Assembly (NCBI GenBank): GCA_934154785.1
Contig: CAKPGL010000001.1
Location: 310,001-374,000, forward strand
Reading direction: 5' to 3'
Length of the DNA stretch: 64,000 bases
Origin: an uncultured Bacilli bacterium
Lineage (GTDB): Bacteria; Bacillota_I; Bacilli_A; RF39; UBA660
Below, piece after piece: positions 25,596 through 33,870 of the stretch. The notes below the pieces were generated by a model. It did not search any database. It saw nothing but the letters and a program-made list of their open reading frames with translations, and had not been told where the DNA came from. Positions within the stretch are counted from its first letter, which is position 1; every line of letters begins with the position of its first letter. A program made the translations under genes and the position numbers.

Positions 25596-25658
25596 ATGAC
25601 TAAAACTATTATTATAAGCGATTTACAATTTGTTAACCAGGGGGGGGGTAGTTTATAG
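25596..25658 (+). CDS. 20-aa leader peptide containing a G9 tract
   Basis: A short ORF with ATG 25596 after GAGGG (25581-25585). It reads MTKTIIISDLQFVNQ, then Gly-Gly-Gly-Ser-Leu and TAG. The Gly codons are in a run of nine G. With eight or eleven G the frame would continue to a TAA at 25702-25704 and end in DTKINWR. With ten it would stop at once. The short size means it may not be translated, but site, start and placement before an attenuator-like hairpin suggest a leader. Confidence 0.4.
   Translation: MTKTIIISDLQFVNQGGGSL
25640..25648 (+). repeat. G9 homopolymer, candidate contingency tract
   Basis: Nine consecutive G in DNA that is otherwise very AT-rich. Such tracts change length by slipped-strand mispairing. 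It lies inside the leader ORF and 100 bases before a large surface protein gene. Confidence 0.8.
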
Positions 25659-25677
25659 TCATACCCTAATAAATACT

Positions 25678-25729
25678 AAAGACACAAAGATAAATTGGAG
25701 GTAACTCTAATTTGTTTTTGTGTTTTTTT
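25678..25729 (+). terminator. terminator-like hairpin before the surface protein gene
   Basis: Left arm ACACAAAGATAAATT (25682-25696), 12-base loop, right arm AATTTGTTTTTGTGT (25709-25723), with two wobble pairs, then six more T. A-T pairs extend the stem outward. It is AT-rich, so stability is moderate. It ends 18 bases before the ATG at 25748, so it would act as an attenuator. Confidence 0.6.
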
Positions 25730-25747
25730 GTGTGAAAGGATATATTT

Positions 25748-27523
25748 ATGAAACATAAAAATAATAAAAAAGAAATTTCATTTATAAAGAAAAATATTTA
25801 TTTAATAATTGTGTGTTTTCTATTACTTAGTCTATCAACAATAGGGTATTCAGCTTTAAATCAAAAATTATATATTAGCGGTGATCTAGCACTTCGTGCA
25901 GTTAAAGATATTCGTATAAGTAATTTAGAATTTGTTTCTAGTAGTGATGGAGCCTACGAAGTATATAATAGTAAATTTACTACTAATAGTATTTCTATAT
26001 TTACTATATTTCCTGAAAAAGGTTCTTCAATTATATACCGTGGAACAATTACTAACTATGGTACAGAGAATATAGTTATTGATTCTATTAGCCTTTCCAC
26101 TTCTAGTACAGATCTTAGTTATGATATATCAAGTATTAAAGAAGGAACCGTTATTAAAAGTAATACTTCTATTACATTTGATATAAGTTTAACAAAAACA
26201 ATAACTCCAGTTTCTTCTTCTGAAGTAAATAGTATATTATTAGAAATTACATTTAAAGAGGCAATACCTTACATTGATTCAATCTTAGTAGGAAACGATC
26301 CTAATTTATTAAATAATAGTTTAACACCAGTTGTATATGATAAGTCTAAAGAATCTTGGGTAGTCGCAAATATATATTCAGCGTGGTATGACTACGCAAA
26401 ACAAGAATGGGCTAACGCGGTAATACTAAATAGTGGCGTAACTAAGAATGTAGGAGATACAGTAATAGTACCAACTGAAACATCAGAAACAAGTGAAGTA
26501 AAAGCTATGCTTGTTTGGATACCACGATATGAATATAAAATAACTGGTACTTATGGAAAACATTTAGATGGTACTGCCGGAACAAAAGATTTACCTGGTC
26601 AAATAGAAGTAAAATTTATACCAAAGAGTCAAACAACAGCGGACTCAAATTATATATTACATCCAACTTTTACTTGGGATGATAATAGTGATGGCTCTAT
26701 AACAAGTGATGAACATATTAGTGGTATCTGGGTCGGTAAATTTGAAACTACTGGTTCTGGTGATGAACCAACAATTTTACCAAATATTACATCACTTAGA
26801 AATCAGAATGTAAGTACACAATTTAATACTTCTTTAAAACTAAAGAATTATTTAAGCACTGTAGCCACAACAGACTCACATATGATGAAAAATAGTGAAT
26901 GGGGAGCGGTTGCTTATCTATCACAAACAATATATGGCAAGTATGGAAATAGTAATTATACCGGGGCTAGCAAAGAAGTATATAAAAATGATAGTAATTA
27001 CTATTATACTGGTAGGAGTAGTGGGACATACCAACAATCCGACTCCTCTTTGTCTGGAACATGTTTATATAATAATATAACAAATAGAGGGAATGGAATA
27101 GGTTCCTGTGGTGGAGGAGCCTCAACTACTGGCAATATCACAGGTATATATGATATGAGTGGTGGAACTATTGAATATGTAATGGGATATTTAACTATTG
27201 CCAGTGCAACGTGGGGAGCCACATCATCATCTAATTATGCAGGTTTTACGAGTGCTCCGGCAGGTAAGTATTATGATGTTTATACAAACTCCAATCTATT
27301 AACTGCTTGTAATGAGGGAATATGTAAAGGTCATGCATTAAGTGAAACTTCAAGTTGGTATAATGATTATTCGGCCTTTGTTTATTCGAGTATTCCCTGG
27401 TTAGCTCGTGGTGGTAGCTGCAATAGTACCACCTATGCAGGAGTCTTTAATTTAAATGGTCGAATCGGTAATGCTGTTAGCGATACCACATTTCGCAGTG
27501 TTATACTTATGCCTGGAGTGTAA
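25748..27523 (+). CDS. large exported protein, SipW-like N-terminus and FGE/C-type-lectin-like C-terminus
   Basis: A 591-aa secreted protein. A basic start, a hydrophobic helix (about 14-33) and YSALNQKLYISGD resemble TasA-type exported proteins and the protein at 3781. A beta-rich domain follows (about 45-175). The C-terminal half has the outline of formylglycine-generating-enzyme-like domains: IWVGKFETTG, MMKNSEWGAVAYLSQ, GIYDMSGGTIEYVMG, WLARGGS and final RSVILMPGV. This fold also carries the variable region of retroelement-diversified proteins, but no reverse transcriptase is in the window. Surface adhesion is the likely role. Site AAAGGA precedes the ATG. Confidence 0.7.
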   Translation: MKHKNNKKEISFIKKNIYLIIVCFLLLSLSTIGYSALNQKLYISGDLALRAVKDIRISNLEFVSSSDGAYEVYNSKFTTNSISIFTIFPEKGSSIIYRGTITNYGTENIVIDSISLSTSSTDLSYDISSIKEGTVIKSNTSITFDISLTKTITPVSSSEVNSILLEITFKEAIPYIDSILVGNDPNLLNNSLTPVVYDKSKESWVVANIYSAWYDYAKQEWANAVILNSGVTKNVGDTVIVPTETSETSEVKAMLVWIPRYEYKITGTYGKHLDGTAGTKDLPGQIEVKFIPKSQTTADSNYILHPTFTWDDNSDGSITSDEHISGIWVGKFETTGSGDEPTILPNITSLRNQNVSTQFNTSLKLKNYLSTVATTDSHMMKNSEWGAVAYLSQTIYGKYGNSNYTGASKEVYKNDSNYYYTGRSSGTYQQSDSSLSGTCLYNNITNRGNGIGSCGGGASTTGNITGIYDMSGGTIEYVMGYLTIASATWGATSSSNYAGFTSAPAGKYYDVYTNSNLLTACNEGICKGHALSETSSWYNDYSAFVYSSIPWLARGGSCNSTTYAGVFNLNGRIGNAVSDTTFRSVILMPGV

Positions 27524-27582
27524 AAAAGTATTAGTATATTTACGAATAACAATTTTAATTTAAAATAATAATAAAAAAATTA

Positions 27583-27611
27583 TTGACATATAATTTAGTG
27601 AGTATTATAAT
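27583..27611 (+). promoter_or_regulatory. consensus sigma-A promoter of asnB
   Basis: TTGACA (27583-27588), exactly 17 bases and TATAAT (27606-27611), a full consensus match. Confidence 0.85.
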
Positions 27612-27617
27612 TTTCTT

Positions 27618-27886
27618 AATGACGTTGAGAAAGAAAAGTAACGTTGGAATAATTTATAGTGAGTTAATGATAGTGGAAAATTAACAAGGAAGCCAATGTG
27701 AAGAACACTTTTTAGTTGCTTACCGAAAGTCTGCAAGTAGGCTAAGCCGGGTTGTAATCCGTTATCTTATTACTAGGTTTGTTAGAATCGAAAAGTGATC
27801 ATATAAGTTATTAATTTTATGATAAATAGGGTGGTACCGCGGAATAACCAGTTTTCGTCCCTTTGTGAGGATGAATACTGGTTTTT
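27618..27886 (+). promoter_or_regulatory. T-box riboswitch (asparagine) of asnB
   Basis: The T-box core AGGGTGGTACCGCGG is at 27828-27842. The stem I region has GAAGAACAC with AAC (27704-27706), the Asn codon, as the likely specifier. The terminator pairs AACCAGT (27846-27852) plus TTCGTCC with GGATGAA and ACTGGTT (27877-27883), then five T. The gene controlled makes asparagine, which agrees with the specifier. Confidence 0.9.
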
Positions 27887-27911
27887 ATTTATTATAGAAA
27901 GAAGGATTTAT

Positions 27912-29495
27912 ATGTGTAGTTTTATGGTATATACCAAAGATGATATTAAAAAAGAAGAATTTGAAAGAGAGTTTGCTAAGATAAAATATCGTGGCCCAGA
28001 TATGTCAAAGATTGACTATGATACTGGAATGTGGGGTTTTCATCGTTTAGCAATAATGGGTCTTGCAGAAAGCGGAATGCAACCATTTTATTACAAAGGT
28101 AATAAAGTAGTATGTAACGGGGAAATATATGGCTTTCGTAAAATAAAAAAACAATTAGAAAAAGAAGGATATAGGTTTAATTCAGATAGTGATTGTGAAT
28201 TATTGTTGCCATTATATGATAAGTATAAAGAAAAAATGTTTAAAAAATTAGATGCAGAGTTTGCTTGTGTTATCTATGATAAAGATACAAATGATTTTAT
28301 AGCGGCAAGAGATCCTATTGGCATTAGGCCTTTATTTTACGGTTATTCTAAAGTTAGTAATAGTATAATGTTTGCTAGTGAAGCAAAGGCACTTATTAAA
28401 TTGTGTAACAAAGTATTACCTTTTCCACCAGGATATTATTATAAAGATGGTAAATTTATAAAATATTATGATGCTAGTAAATATAGTAAATTTATTGATG
28501 ATGATTTAAATACTATTACTAAAAATATTAAGAAAAAATTAGAAAAAGGTGTTATTAAAAGGATTGATTCTGATGCTCCAATAGGTTATTTACTAAGTGG
28601 TGGATTAGATTCTAGTTTAGTTTGTTCTATAGCGGCTCGTCATACCAAAAAGCCAATTAGAACATTTGCTATTGGCATGAGTAAAGACGCTATTGATTTA
28701 AAATATGCTAAAGAAGTAGCGGACTATATAGGAAGTATTCATACAGAAGTTATAATGGATGAAAAACAAGTTATAGATGTTTTAAGAGAAGTTATATATC
28801 ACTTAGAAACTTGGGATATAACAACAATTCGTGCTTCTATTGGAATGTATTTATTAACAAAATGGATTCATGAAAATACTGATGTTAAAGTGTTATTAAC
28901 TGGTGAAGTAAGTGATGAGTTATTTGGATATAAGTATACAGACTTTGCACCTAATGCTAAAGAATTCCAATTAGAAAGTGAAAAAAGAATTAAAGAGTTA
29001 TATATGTATGATGTACTACGTGCTGATCGTTGTATATCTGGAACCTCTTTAGAAGCAAGAGTACCATTTGCGGATTTAGATTTTGTAAACTATGTAATGG
29101 GCATTAACCCTCTAAAAAAAATGAATACTTATAATAAGGGTAAATACTTACTTAGGAAAGCTTTTGAAGGAAACTATTTACCACAAGATATTTTATACCG
29201 TGAAAAGGCAGCTTTTAGCGATGCCGTAGGTCATTCTATGGTTGATTATTTAAAACAATATGCTGAAGAAAAATATAGCGATAAAGAATATGAAGAATTA
29301 ATAAATAAATATCCAGAAAAAAACAGACCTTTTACTAAAGAATCTTTATTATATAGAAGTATATTTGAAGAATTTTACCCTGGATGCAGTGATATGATAG
29401 TTGATTATTGGATGCCAAACAAATCCTGGGAAGGTTGTAATGTAAACGATCCATCTGCCAGAGTACTTGCTAATTATGGTGAAAGTGGAAAATAA
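27912..29495 (+). CDS. asnB: asparagine synthetase (glutamine-hydrolysing)
   Basis: It makes asparagine from aspartate, glutamine and ATP. The N-terminal class II amidotransferase begins MCSFMVY, so the catalytic Cys is residue 2. That fixes the start at the ATG 27912 (527 aa), after GAAAGAAGGA; an upstream in-frame start would bury it. YRGPD and CNGEIYG are amidotransferase motifs. LSGGLDSS near residue 229 is the ATP-binding loop of the synthetase domain, and TGEVSDELFGY near 327 is also typical. A T-box with an Asn specifier controls it. Confidence 0.95.
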   Translation: MCSFMVYTKDDIKKEEFEREFAKIKYRGPDMSKIDYDTGMWGFHRLAIMGLAESGMQPFYYKGNKVVCNGEIYGFRKIKKQLEKEGYRFNSDSDCELLLPLYDKYKEKMFKKLDAEFACVIYDKDTNDFIAARDPIGIRPLFYGYSKVSNSIMFASEAKALIKLCNKVLPFPPGYYYKDGKFIKYYDASKYSKFIDDDLNTITKNIKKKLEKGVIKRIDSDAPIGYLLSGGLDSSLVCSIAARHTKKPIRTFAIGMSKDAIDLKYAKEVADYIGSIHTEVIMDEKQVIDVLREVIYHLETWDITTIRASIGMYLLTKWIHENTDVKVLLTGEVSDELFGYKYTDFAPNAKEFQLESEKRIKELYMYDVLRADRCISGTSLEARVPFADLDFVNYVMGINPLKKMNTYNKGKYLLRKAFEGNYLPQDILYREKAAFSDAVGHSMVDYLKQYAEEKYSDKEYEELINKYPEKNRPFTKESLLYRSIFEEFYPGCSDMIVDYWMPNKSWEGCNVNDPSARVLANYGESGK

Positions 29496-29533
29496 TATTT
29501 AAACTGTGGTATTATATATATGGAGGATAAAAC

Positions 29534-29779
29534 ATGAATAAACTAAAAATTAATGGAATTTATAAACATTTTAAAGGAGATTATTATATAGTAGTAGATA
29601 CTGCTAAAGACTGTGAAACTTTAGAAGATTGTGTAGTTTATAGACAATTATATGGTGAGGGAAATCTATGGATAAGAAAAGAAAAAGATTTCTTAAGTGA
29701 AGTAGATCATGCTAAATATTCTGATGTAAAACAAAAATATAGATTTGAATTACAAAATATAAAAAGTTTGAAGAAATAA
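29534..29779 (+). CDS. DUF1653 domain protein
   Basis: An 81-aa small soluble protein. The pattern GIYKHFKGDYYIVVDTAKD, ETLEDCVVYRQLYG matches DUF1653, whose members are of unknown function and usually stand alone. It follows asnB by 38 bases with GGAGGATAAA before the ATG, and a terminator follows. Confidence 0.85.
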   Translation: MNKLKINGIYKHFKGDYYIVVDTAKDCETLEDCVVYRQLYGEGNLWIRKEKDFLSEVDHAKYSDVKQKYRFELQNIKSLKK

Positions 29780-29787
29780 TAAGGTAT

Positions 29788-29812
29788 GTCATCTCTAAGG
29801 GATGACTTTTTT
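29788..29812 (+). terminator. intrinsic terminator
   Basis: The GTCATC/GATGAC stem with loop is followed by six T residues. Confidence 0.8.
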
Positions 29813-29947
29813 CTTGAAAATAAACATACTTTATGATATTGTTAATGAACAAAAAAAGCTAAAGTATTTACAAAAAATAAATATTATTGTAAGCATAATA
29901 ATTATTTTTATTAATATAATCTAATAGAAAGTATTGGAGGAACTATT

Positions 29948-30475
29948 ATGATTAATAAGAAAAGTATTTGGTTTTTAACACTATTTAGTTTAATTATTGT
30001 ATTAAGTATTTATTATGTAACCATGCCTAGTGAACTGTTATTAAATACTAATGGTAATTATTTTAAAGATGAAAAAAATGTTAATAAAGTTAATAAAGAT
30101 TTTTCAAAACCAACAATAAATATAGAAGAAAGTAGTGCTTTAGTAGCACTTCGTGTTGAAGCAGATGAAGAAGTAAATTTAGAAATGGAAGAATTAAAAA
30201 AAATAATACTTGATGGAAGTAAGAGTATAGAAGAAAAAAATAGTGCTTATAATAAGATGAAAAATTTAAATATAACAAAAGGAGAAGAAGAAAAGATAGA
30301 AAATCAAATTTTAAATACTTATAAATTAAAATCTTTTGTAAGAATTAAGGATGGGCAAATTAGAGTAGTATTAGAAGGAAAAGAACATAATGTAGAACTT
30401 GCTAATAACATAATAAGAACAGTTCAAAGTAATTTTGAGGAACAAATGTATATATCAGTTAAATTTCAGGGATAA
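29948..30475 (+). CDS. SpoIIIAH-like protein
   Basis: SpoIIIAH is the mother-cell protein of the channel that joins mother cell and forespore. The 175-aa protein has the family layout: MINKKSIWFLTLFSLIIVLSIYYV as N-terminal membrane helix (about 7-25), a variable linker with Glu-rich coiled coil (about 60-115), and a C-terminal ring-forming domain (FVRIKDGQIRVVLEG to the end). It stands alone instead of in a spoIIIA operon. GGAGGAACT precedes the ATG. Neighbouring genes are also sporulation genes. Confidence 0.85.
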   Translation: MINKKSIWFLTLFSLIIVLSIYYVTMPSELLLNTNGNYFKDEKNVNKVNKDFSKPTINIEESSALVALRVEADEEVNLEMEELKKIILDGSKSIEEKNSAYNKMKNLNITKGEEEKIENQILNTYKLKSFVRIKDGQIRVVLEGKEHNVELANNIIRTVQSNFEEQMYISVKFQG

Positions 30476-30493
30476 CAAATGTTATCTTTTTTT
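30471..30493 (+). terminator. intrinsic terminator overlapping the SpoIIIAH-like stop
   Basis: GATAAC/GTTATC with loop AAAT and seven T residues. Confidence 0.65.
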
Positions 30494-30535
30494 AATTTTG
30501 TTATTTATTTGTACTTGCCATTATCTGATATTAAA

Positions 30536-30544
30536 CATAATCTA
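30536..30544 (+). promoter_or_regulatory. candidate sigma-K -10 before the collagen-like gene
   Basis: CATAATCTA matches CATAnnnTA, the -10 of late mother-cell promoters. The -35 position reads CC instead of AC, so this is a partial match. Confidence 0.3.
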
Positions 30545-30563
30545 TACTGAGAGGAGATTAGAT

Positions 30564-31238
30564 ATGAATTATGATAATCTTTATAAAGATGCCTTAAATA
30601 GAATAGAACGAGATTCAAAATGTAATCCTTTTGGTTGTAATTTGGTTGGTATTACTGGTCCAACTGGACCTCAGGGTGTGATTGGCCCCACTGGATCTCA
30701 AGGTGCAATTGGTCCAACTGGACCGAAGGGTGATTCTGGTCTTAATAAAATTAAAAACGCGTACTTAATAACTTTCAATGGTAAACCTTCTACAGTAGGA
30801 ATTAGTATAAGCCCATTAAATAGATTGCCTATTGAAAGAAGTGAATTAGATGTAGATAATTTAGCTACATTAGATCAAGTTGAAAATACAATAAGGTTTA
30901 ATTTGGTTGGTTATTATAAAATAACTTTTGTTGTATCAGCTAGAATAGAACCAGAAAATCCATTTAGTTCTGAATCAGATTTTATAACTATTGGATTTAG
31001 ACAAATTAATACTGACAATGTTTATATAGGTACAAGTAAGTGGCTTTATGAAAATCAGTATACAAACTTATTAGCACAAGGAATCTTAGCTGTAGATAAT
31101 CCCACTAATATATATGAACTAGTAAATTTAAGCCCTAAAACTATATATTTAAATACGCCAGATATAAAGCATATTAAATCAAAATCATACTTTAATAACG
31201 CCATAGTAAATATTGTTATTGAATATCTAGGTAGGTAA
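30564..31238 (+). CDS. BclA-like collagen-repeat exosporium protein
   Basis: A 224-aa protein. A short N-terminus (about 25 residues) leads to a collagen-like run of Gly-X-Y triplets, GITGPTGPQGVIGPTG and onward (about 29-58). A C-terminal beta domain of about 165 residues follows, as in BclA trimers on spore surfaces. The number of triplets is small. I chose the ATG 30564 because GAGGAG lies before it; the frame is open further upstream. The next gene is a glycosyltransferase 3 bases away, which supports a glycosylated spore-surface protein. Confidence 0.8.
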   Translation: MNYDNLYKDALNRIERDSKCNPFGCNLVGITGPTGPQGVIGPTGSQGAIGPTGPKGDSGLNKIKNAYLITFNGKPSTVGISISPLNRLPIERSELDVDNLATLDQVENTIRFNLVGYYKITFVVSARIEPENPFSSESDFITIGFRQINTDNVYIGTSKWLYENQYTNLLAQGILAVDNPTNIYELVNLSPKTIYLNTPDIKHIKSKSYFNNAIVNIVIEYLGR

Positions 31239-31241
31239 TTT

Positions 31242-32324
31242 ATGAGAAAATTAAAAATTAATGTTTACGCTATTGCTAAAAATGAGGAACAATTTGTAAA
31301 AAGATGGGTAAATTCTATGAAAGAGGCTGATAACATATATGTTTTAGATACAGGTTCTACTGATAATACAGTTAAAGAATTAAAAGAGTTAGGTGTTAAC
31401 GTAGTACAAGAAAGTATTACTCCTTGGCGCTTTGATGTAGCAAGAAATAAATCATTAGAATTATTACCAGATGATACAGATATTTGTGTTTGTACTGATT
31501 TAGATGAAGTATTATTACCTGGCTGGCGTAAAAAGTTAGAAGAATCTTGGCAAGAAAATACAACTCGTCTATATTACACCTATAATTGGTTATTAGATGA
31601 ACATGATAATCCTAAAGTAAGTTTTAATATGTCAAAAATTCATACTAGAAAACATTATAAATGGACACATCCAGTTCATGAAGTACTAGAATATGAAGGA
31701 ATAGAAAATATAGTTACTAATACAGATATTATTCTTAATCACTATCCTGATAAGAATAAATCACGTGGTAGTTATTTAAAATTACTAGAGTTATCTGTTG
31801 AAGAAGATCCTAAAGATGATCGTAATATGCACTATTTAGGAAGAGAATATATGTACTATGGTAAATGGCAAGAATGTATTGATACCTTAATTAAACATTT
31901 AAATTTGAAAACAGCAGTATGGAAAGATGAAAGATGTGCATCTATGCGTTTTATTGCACGTTCTTATAAAAATCTAAATAGATATGATGAAGCAAGATTA
32001 TGGTTAAATAAAGCTATAGAAGAAGCACCTTATTTAAGAGATCCTTATATGGAAATGGCATTATTAGAATATAGTTTAGGAAACTTTAAAGAAGTAGAAA
32101 TATATACTTTAAAAGCATTACAAATAACTACAAAAGAAAAAACATATATAAACGAAATATTTAGTTGGGATTATACACCTTATGATTTACTTTCTATTAG
32201 TTACTATTATCAAAATAGAAAAGATGAAGCTCTATATTATATAAATAAAGCATTATCTTTAGATAAAGATAATGAAAGATTACTAACAAATAAAGAAATA
32301 ATTTCTAATATGGATAAAAAATAG
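31242..32324 (+). CDS. family 2 glycosyltransferase with C-terminal TPR region
   Basis: A 360-aa protein. The GT-A domain starts INVYAIAKNEEQFVKRWV, with DTGSTDNT near residue 35 and the metal motif DLD in CTDLDEVLLPGW near 86. The C-terminal half (about 185-350) is made of TPR-like helices (AIEEAPYLRDPYMEMALLEY and similar). This layout is that of protein glycosyltransferases such as SunS-like enzymes. Sitting 3 bases after a collagen-like gene, it probably glycosylates that product, as the C. difficile enzyme SgtA does for BclA3. Cytoplasmic, not membrane-bound. Confidence 0.85.
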   Translation: MRKLKINVYAIAKNEEQFVKRWVNSMKEADNIYVLDTGSTDNTVKELKELGVNVVQESITPWRFDVARNKSLELLPDDTDICVCTDLDEVLLPGWRKKLEESWQENTTRLYYTYNWLLDEHDNPKVSFNMSKIHTRKHYKWTHPVHEVLEYEGIENIVTNTDIILNHYPDKNKSRGSYLKLLELSVEEDPKDDRNMHYLGREYMYYGKWQECIDTLIKHLNLKTAVWKDERCASMRFIARSYKNLNRYDEARLWLNKAIEEAPYLRDPYMEMALLEYSLGNFKEVEIYTLKALQITTKEKTYINEIFSWDYTPYDLLSISYYYQNRKDEALYYINKALSLDKDNERLLTNKEIISNMDKK

Positions 32325-32336
32325 GCGAACGTTTTC

Positions 32337-32363
32337 ACTAAAGACTAATAACAACATAGAATA
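32337..32363 (+). promoter_or_regulatory. candidate sigma-K promoter of gerE
   Basis: AC (32337-32338), 16 bases and CATAGAATA (32355-32363) match the sigma-K form AC-N16-CATAnnnTA. In B. subtilis, gerE is transcribed by sigma-K. Confidence 0.5.
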
Positions 32364-32401
32364 AATAGAGTAAACCACCCTAACTAGGAAGTGAGGATAT
32401 T

Positions 32402-32608
32402 ATGAATAAAGGAATACTAACCAAACGAGAAAAAGAAGTATTTGAATTACTTGTAAAAAATAAAACTACTACGGAAATAGCAGAATCTTTATTTATTAGT
32501 GAAAAAACAGTTCGTAATCATATATCAAACGCTATGCAGAAACTTGGAGTAAAAGGACGTGCTGGAGCAGTAATTGAACTTTTAAAACTTGGCGAAATTT
32601 CATTATAA
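32402..32608 (+). CDS. gerE: spore-coat regulator GerE
   Basis: GerE is the small LuxR-type DNA-binding protein that controls late mother-cell genes for coat and exosporium. The 68-aa protein is almost the whole of B. subtilis GerE (74 aa) without the first few residues: LTKREKEVFELL, TTTEIAESLFISEKTVRNH, ISNAMQKLGVKGRA and ending LLKLGEISL. It consists only of the helix-turn-helix domain. GAAGTGAGGAT precedes the ATG. Confidence 0.95.
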   Translation: MNKGILTKREKEVFELLVKNKTTTEIAESLFISEKTVRNHISNAMQKLGVKGRAGAVIELLKLGEISL

Positions 32609-32632
32609 GACGTATTAAGTTACGTCTTTTTT
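32607..32632 (+). terminator. intrinsic terminator of gerE
   Basis: AAGACGTA/TACGTCTT with loop TTAAGT and a T-run. Confidence 0.85.
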
Positions 32633-32656
32633 CATATAGTTAGTTAGAGGTGACTT

Positions 32657-33622
32657 ATGTTAAAAAAGATGTCTATTAAAAAAATAGTAATTTCTTTATC
32701 TGCTTTTTTTACTTTGTTTTTGATTTATTTAATACCAACAAGTAATAATAAGGAACTTATTCCTACTAATGAAGGAGTAGAGTATATTGATAGTAATGCT
32801 GTAACATCAACTATATATTTATTAGATTCTTATTCTTACTTGGGTAAAGCAGAGGTTGTAGTAAATAATAAAGATAATGTAGAAGAAAAATGTAAAGAAC
32901 TTATTAATGTTTTGATTAATGGAGGAGTTGGTGAAGATAGAATACCTAATGGTTTCCGTTCTATTTTACCTAGTGATACTAAAATAAATAGTTTATCTTT
33001 TCAAGATGGTTTAGTTAAAATTAATTTTTCTAAAGAGTTATTAAATATTTCAGTTGATTTAGAAGAAAAAATGGTCGAAGCTATAGTTTATACACTTACT
33101 AGTATTGGAGATGTAAAAAGTATAATAATATATGTAGATGGTGAAATATTAACTAAACTACCCCAAACAGGTAAAAATCTTCCTAGTACTTTAGATAGAA
33201 ATTTTGGTATTAATAAAGAATATGATTTAACAAGTATGAAAGATATTGAACAAGTAACAGTATATTATGTTAATAAATATAATGATAATTATTACTATGT
33301 ACCAGTAACTAAGTATTTAAATGATGATCGTGATAAAATAAAAATAATAGTTAGTGAACTAAGTAGTTCGCCAATTTATAGTAATAACTTAATGAGTTTT
33401 TTAAACTATAATACTAAACTATTATCAGTAGACCAAAAAGATGATACTATGAATTTAGAATTTAATTCTTATATATTTGATAATTACGATGAAAAAAGCA
33501 TCTTAGAAGAGGTAATTCATACAATATCTTTATCGGTTGCGGATAATTATGATGTAAAAGAAGTAGTTTTTTCCGTAAATGAAGAGGAAATTTACAAAAG
33601 TGTATTAAAAAGTATTGAATAA
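32657..33622 (+). CDS. gerM: GerM-like sporulation/germination protein
   Basis: A 321-aa exported protein with an N-terminal membrane helix (about 10-26), then two tandem GerM domains (about 50-165 and 190-318). Each has the LINGG/SELSSSP and KINFSKELL/MNLEFNSYI type strands. GerM acts outside the mother cell membrane in engulfment and germination in B. subtilis. No lipobox Cys is visible after the helix, unlike the lipoprotein form. A CATATAGT (32634-32641) identical to the proposed spoIVA -10 lies before it, but without a good -35. Confidence 0.85.
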   Translation: MLKKMSIKKIVISLSAFFTLFLIYLIPTSNNKELIPTNEGVEYIDSNAVTSTIYLLDSYSYLGKAEVVVNNKDNVEEKCKELINVLINGGVGEDRIPNGFRSILPSDTKINSLSFQDGLVKINFSKELLNISVDLEEKMVEAIVYTLTSIGDVKSIIIYVDGEILTKLPQTGKNLPSTLDRNFGINKEYDLTSMKDIEQVTVYYVNKYNDNYYYVPVTKYLNDDRDKIKIIVSELSSSPIYSNNLMSFLNYNTKLLSVDQKDDTMNLEFNSYIFDNYDEKSILEEVIHTISLSVADNYDVKEVVFSVNEEEIYKSVLKSIE

Positions 33623-33643
33623 TTTGAAATAATATTGTATAAT
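33615..33643 (+). promoter_or_regulatory. promoter of tRNA-Arg
   Basis: TTGAAT (33615-33620), 17 bases and TATAAT (33638-33643), overlapping the end of the GerM gene. Confidence 0.7.
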
Positions 33644-33668
33644 TAGTTTGTTTTCAAAGAAACAAACT

Positions 33669-33745
<77 letters not shown>

Positions 33746-33755
33746 TTTTACTAAT

Positions 33756-33784
33756 AACCCTTTAGTTTTAAAGGGTTTTCTTTT
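33756..33784 (+). terminator. intrinsic terminator of tRNA-Arg
   Basis: AACCCTTT/AAAGGGTT followed by a T-rich run. Confidence 0.8.
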
Positions 33785-33870
33785 TGGCTAAATTACAATT
33801 TTTTTAAATTTCTACTGCTTATTTTTAATAGTTATGATACAATATTATTAGGATAGGTAGGAGAGATTGT

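Noticed and set aside
25748..27523. Diversity-generating retroelement target, because the C-terminal domain has the C-type-lectin-like outline
   Set aside because: No reverse transcriptase, accessory gene or template repeat is visible in the window, and FGE-like domains of this kind are common without one.
27819..27911. Longer asparagine synthetase start
   Set aside because: It lies in the T-box terminator, and the enzyme needs Cys as residue 2, which only the ATG at 27912 gives.
30435..30563. Longer start for the collagen-like gene
   Set aside because: The extension overlaps the SpoIIIAH-like gene and its terminator. The ATG at 30564 has a strong site.
32634..32641. Sigma-E promoter for the GerM gene (CATATAGT)
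   Set aside because: The -10 is identical to that proposed for spoIVA, but no -35 is found at acceptable spacing and it overlaps the gerE terminator.
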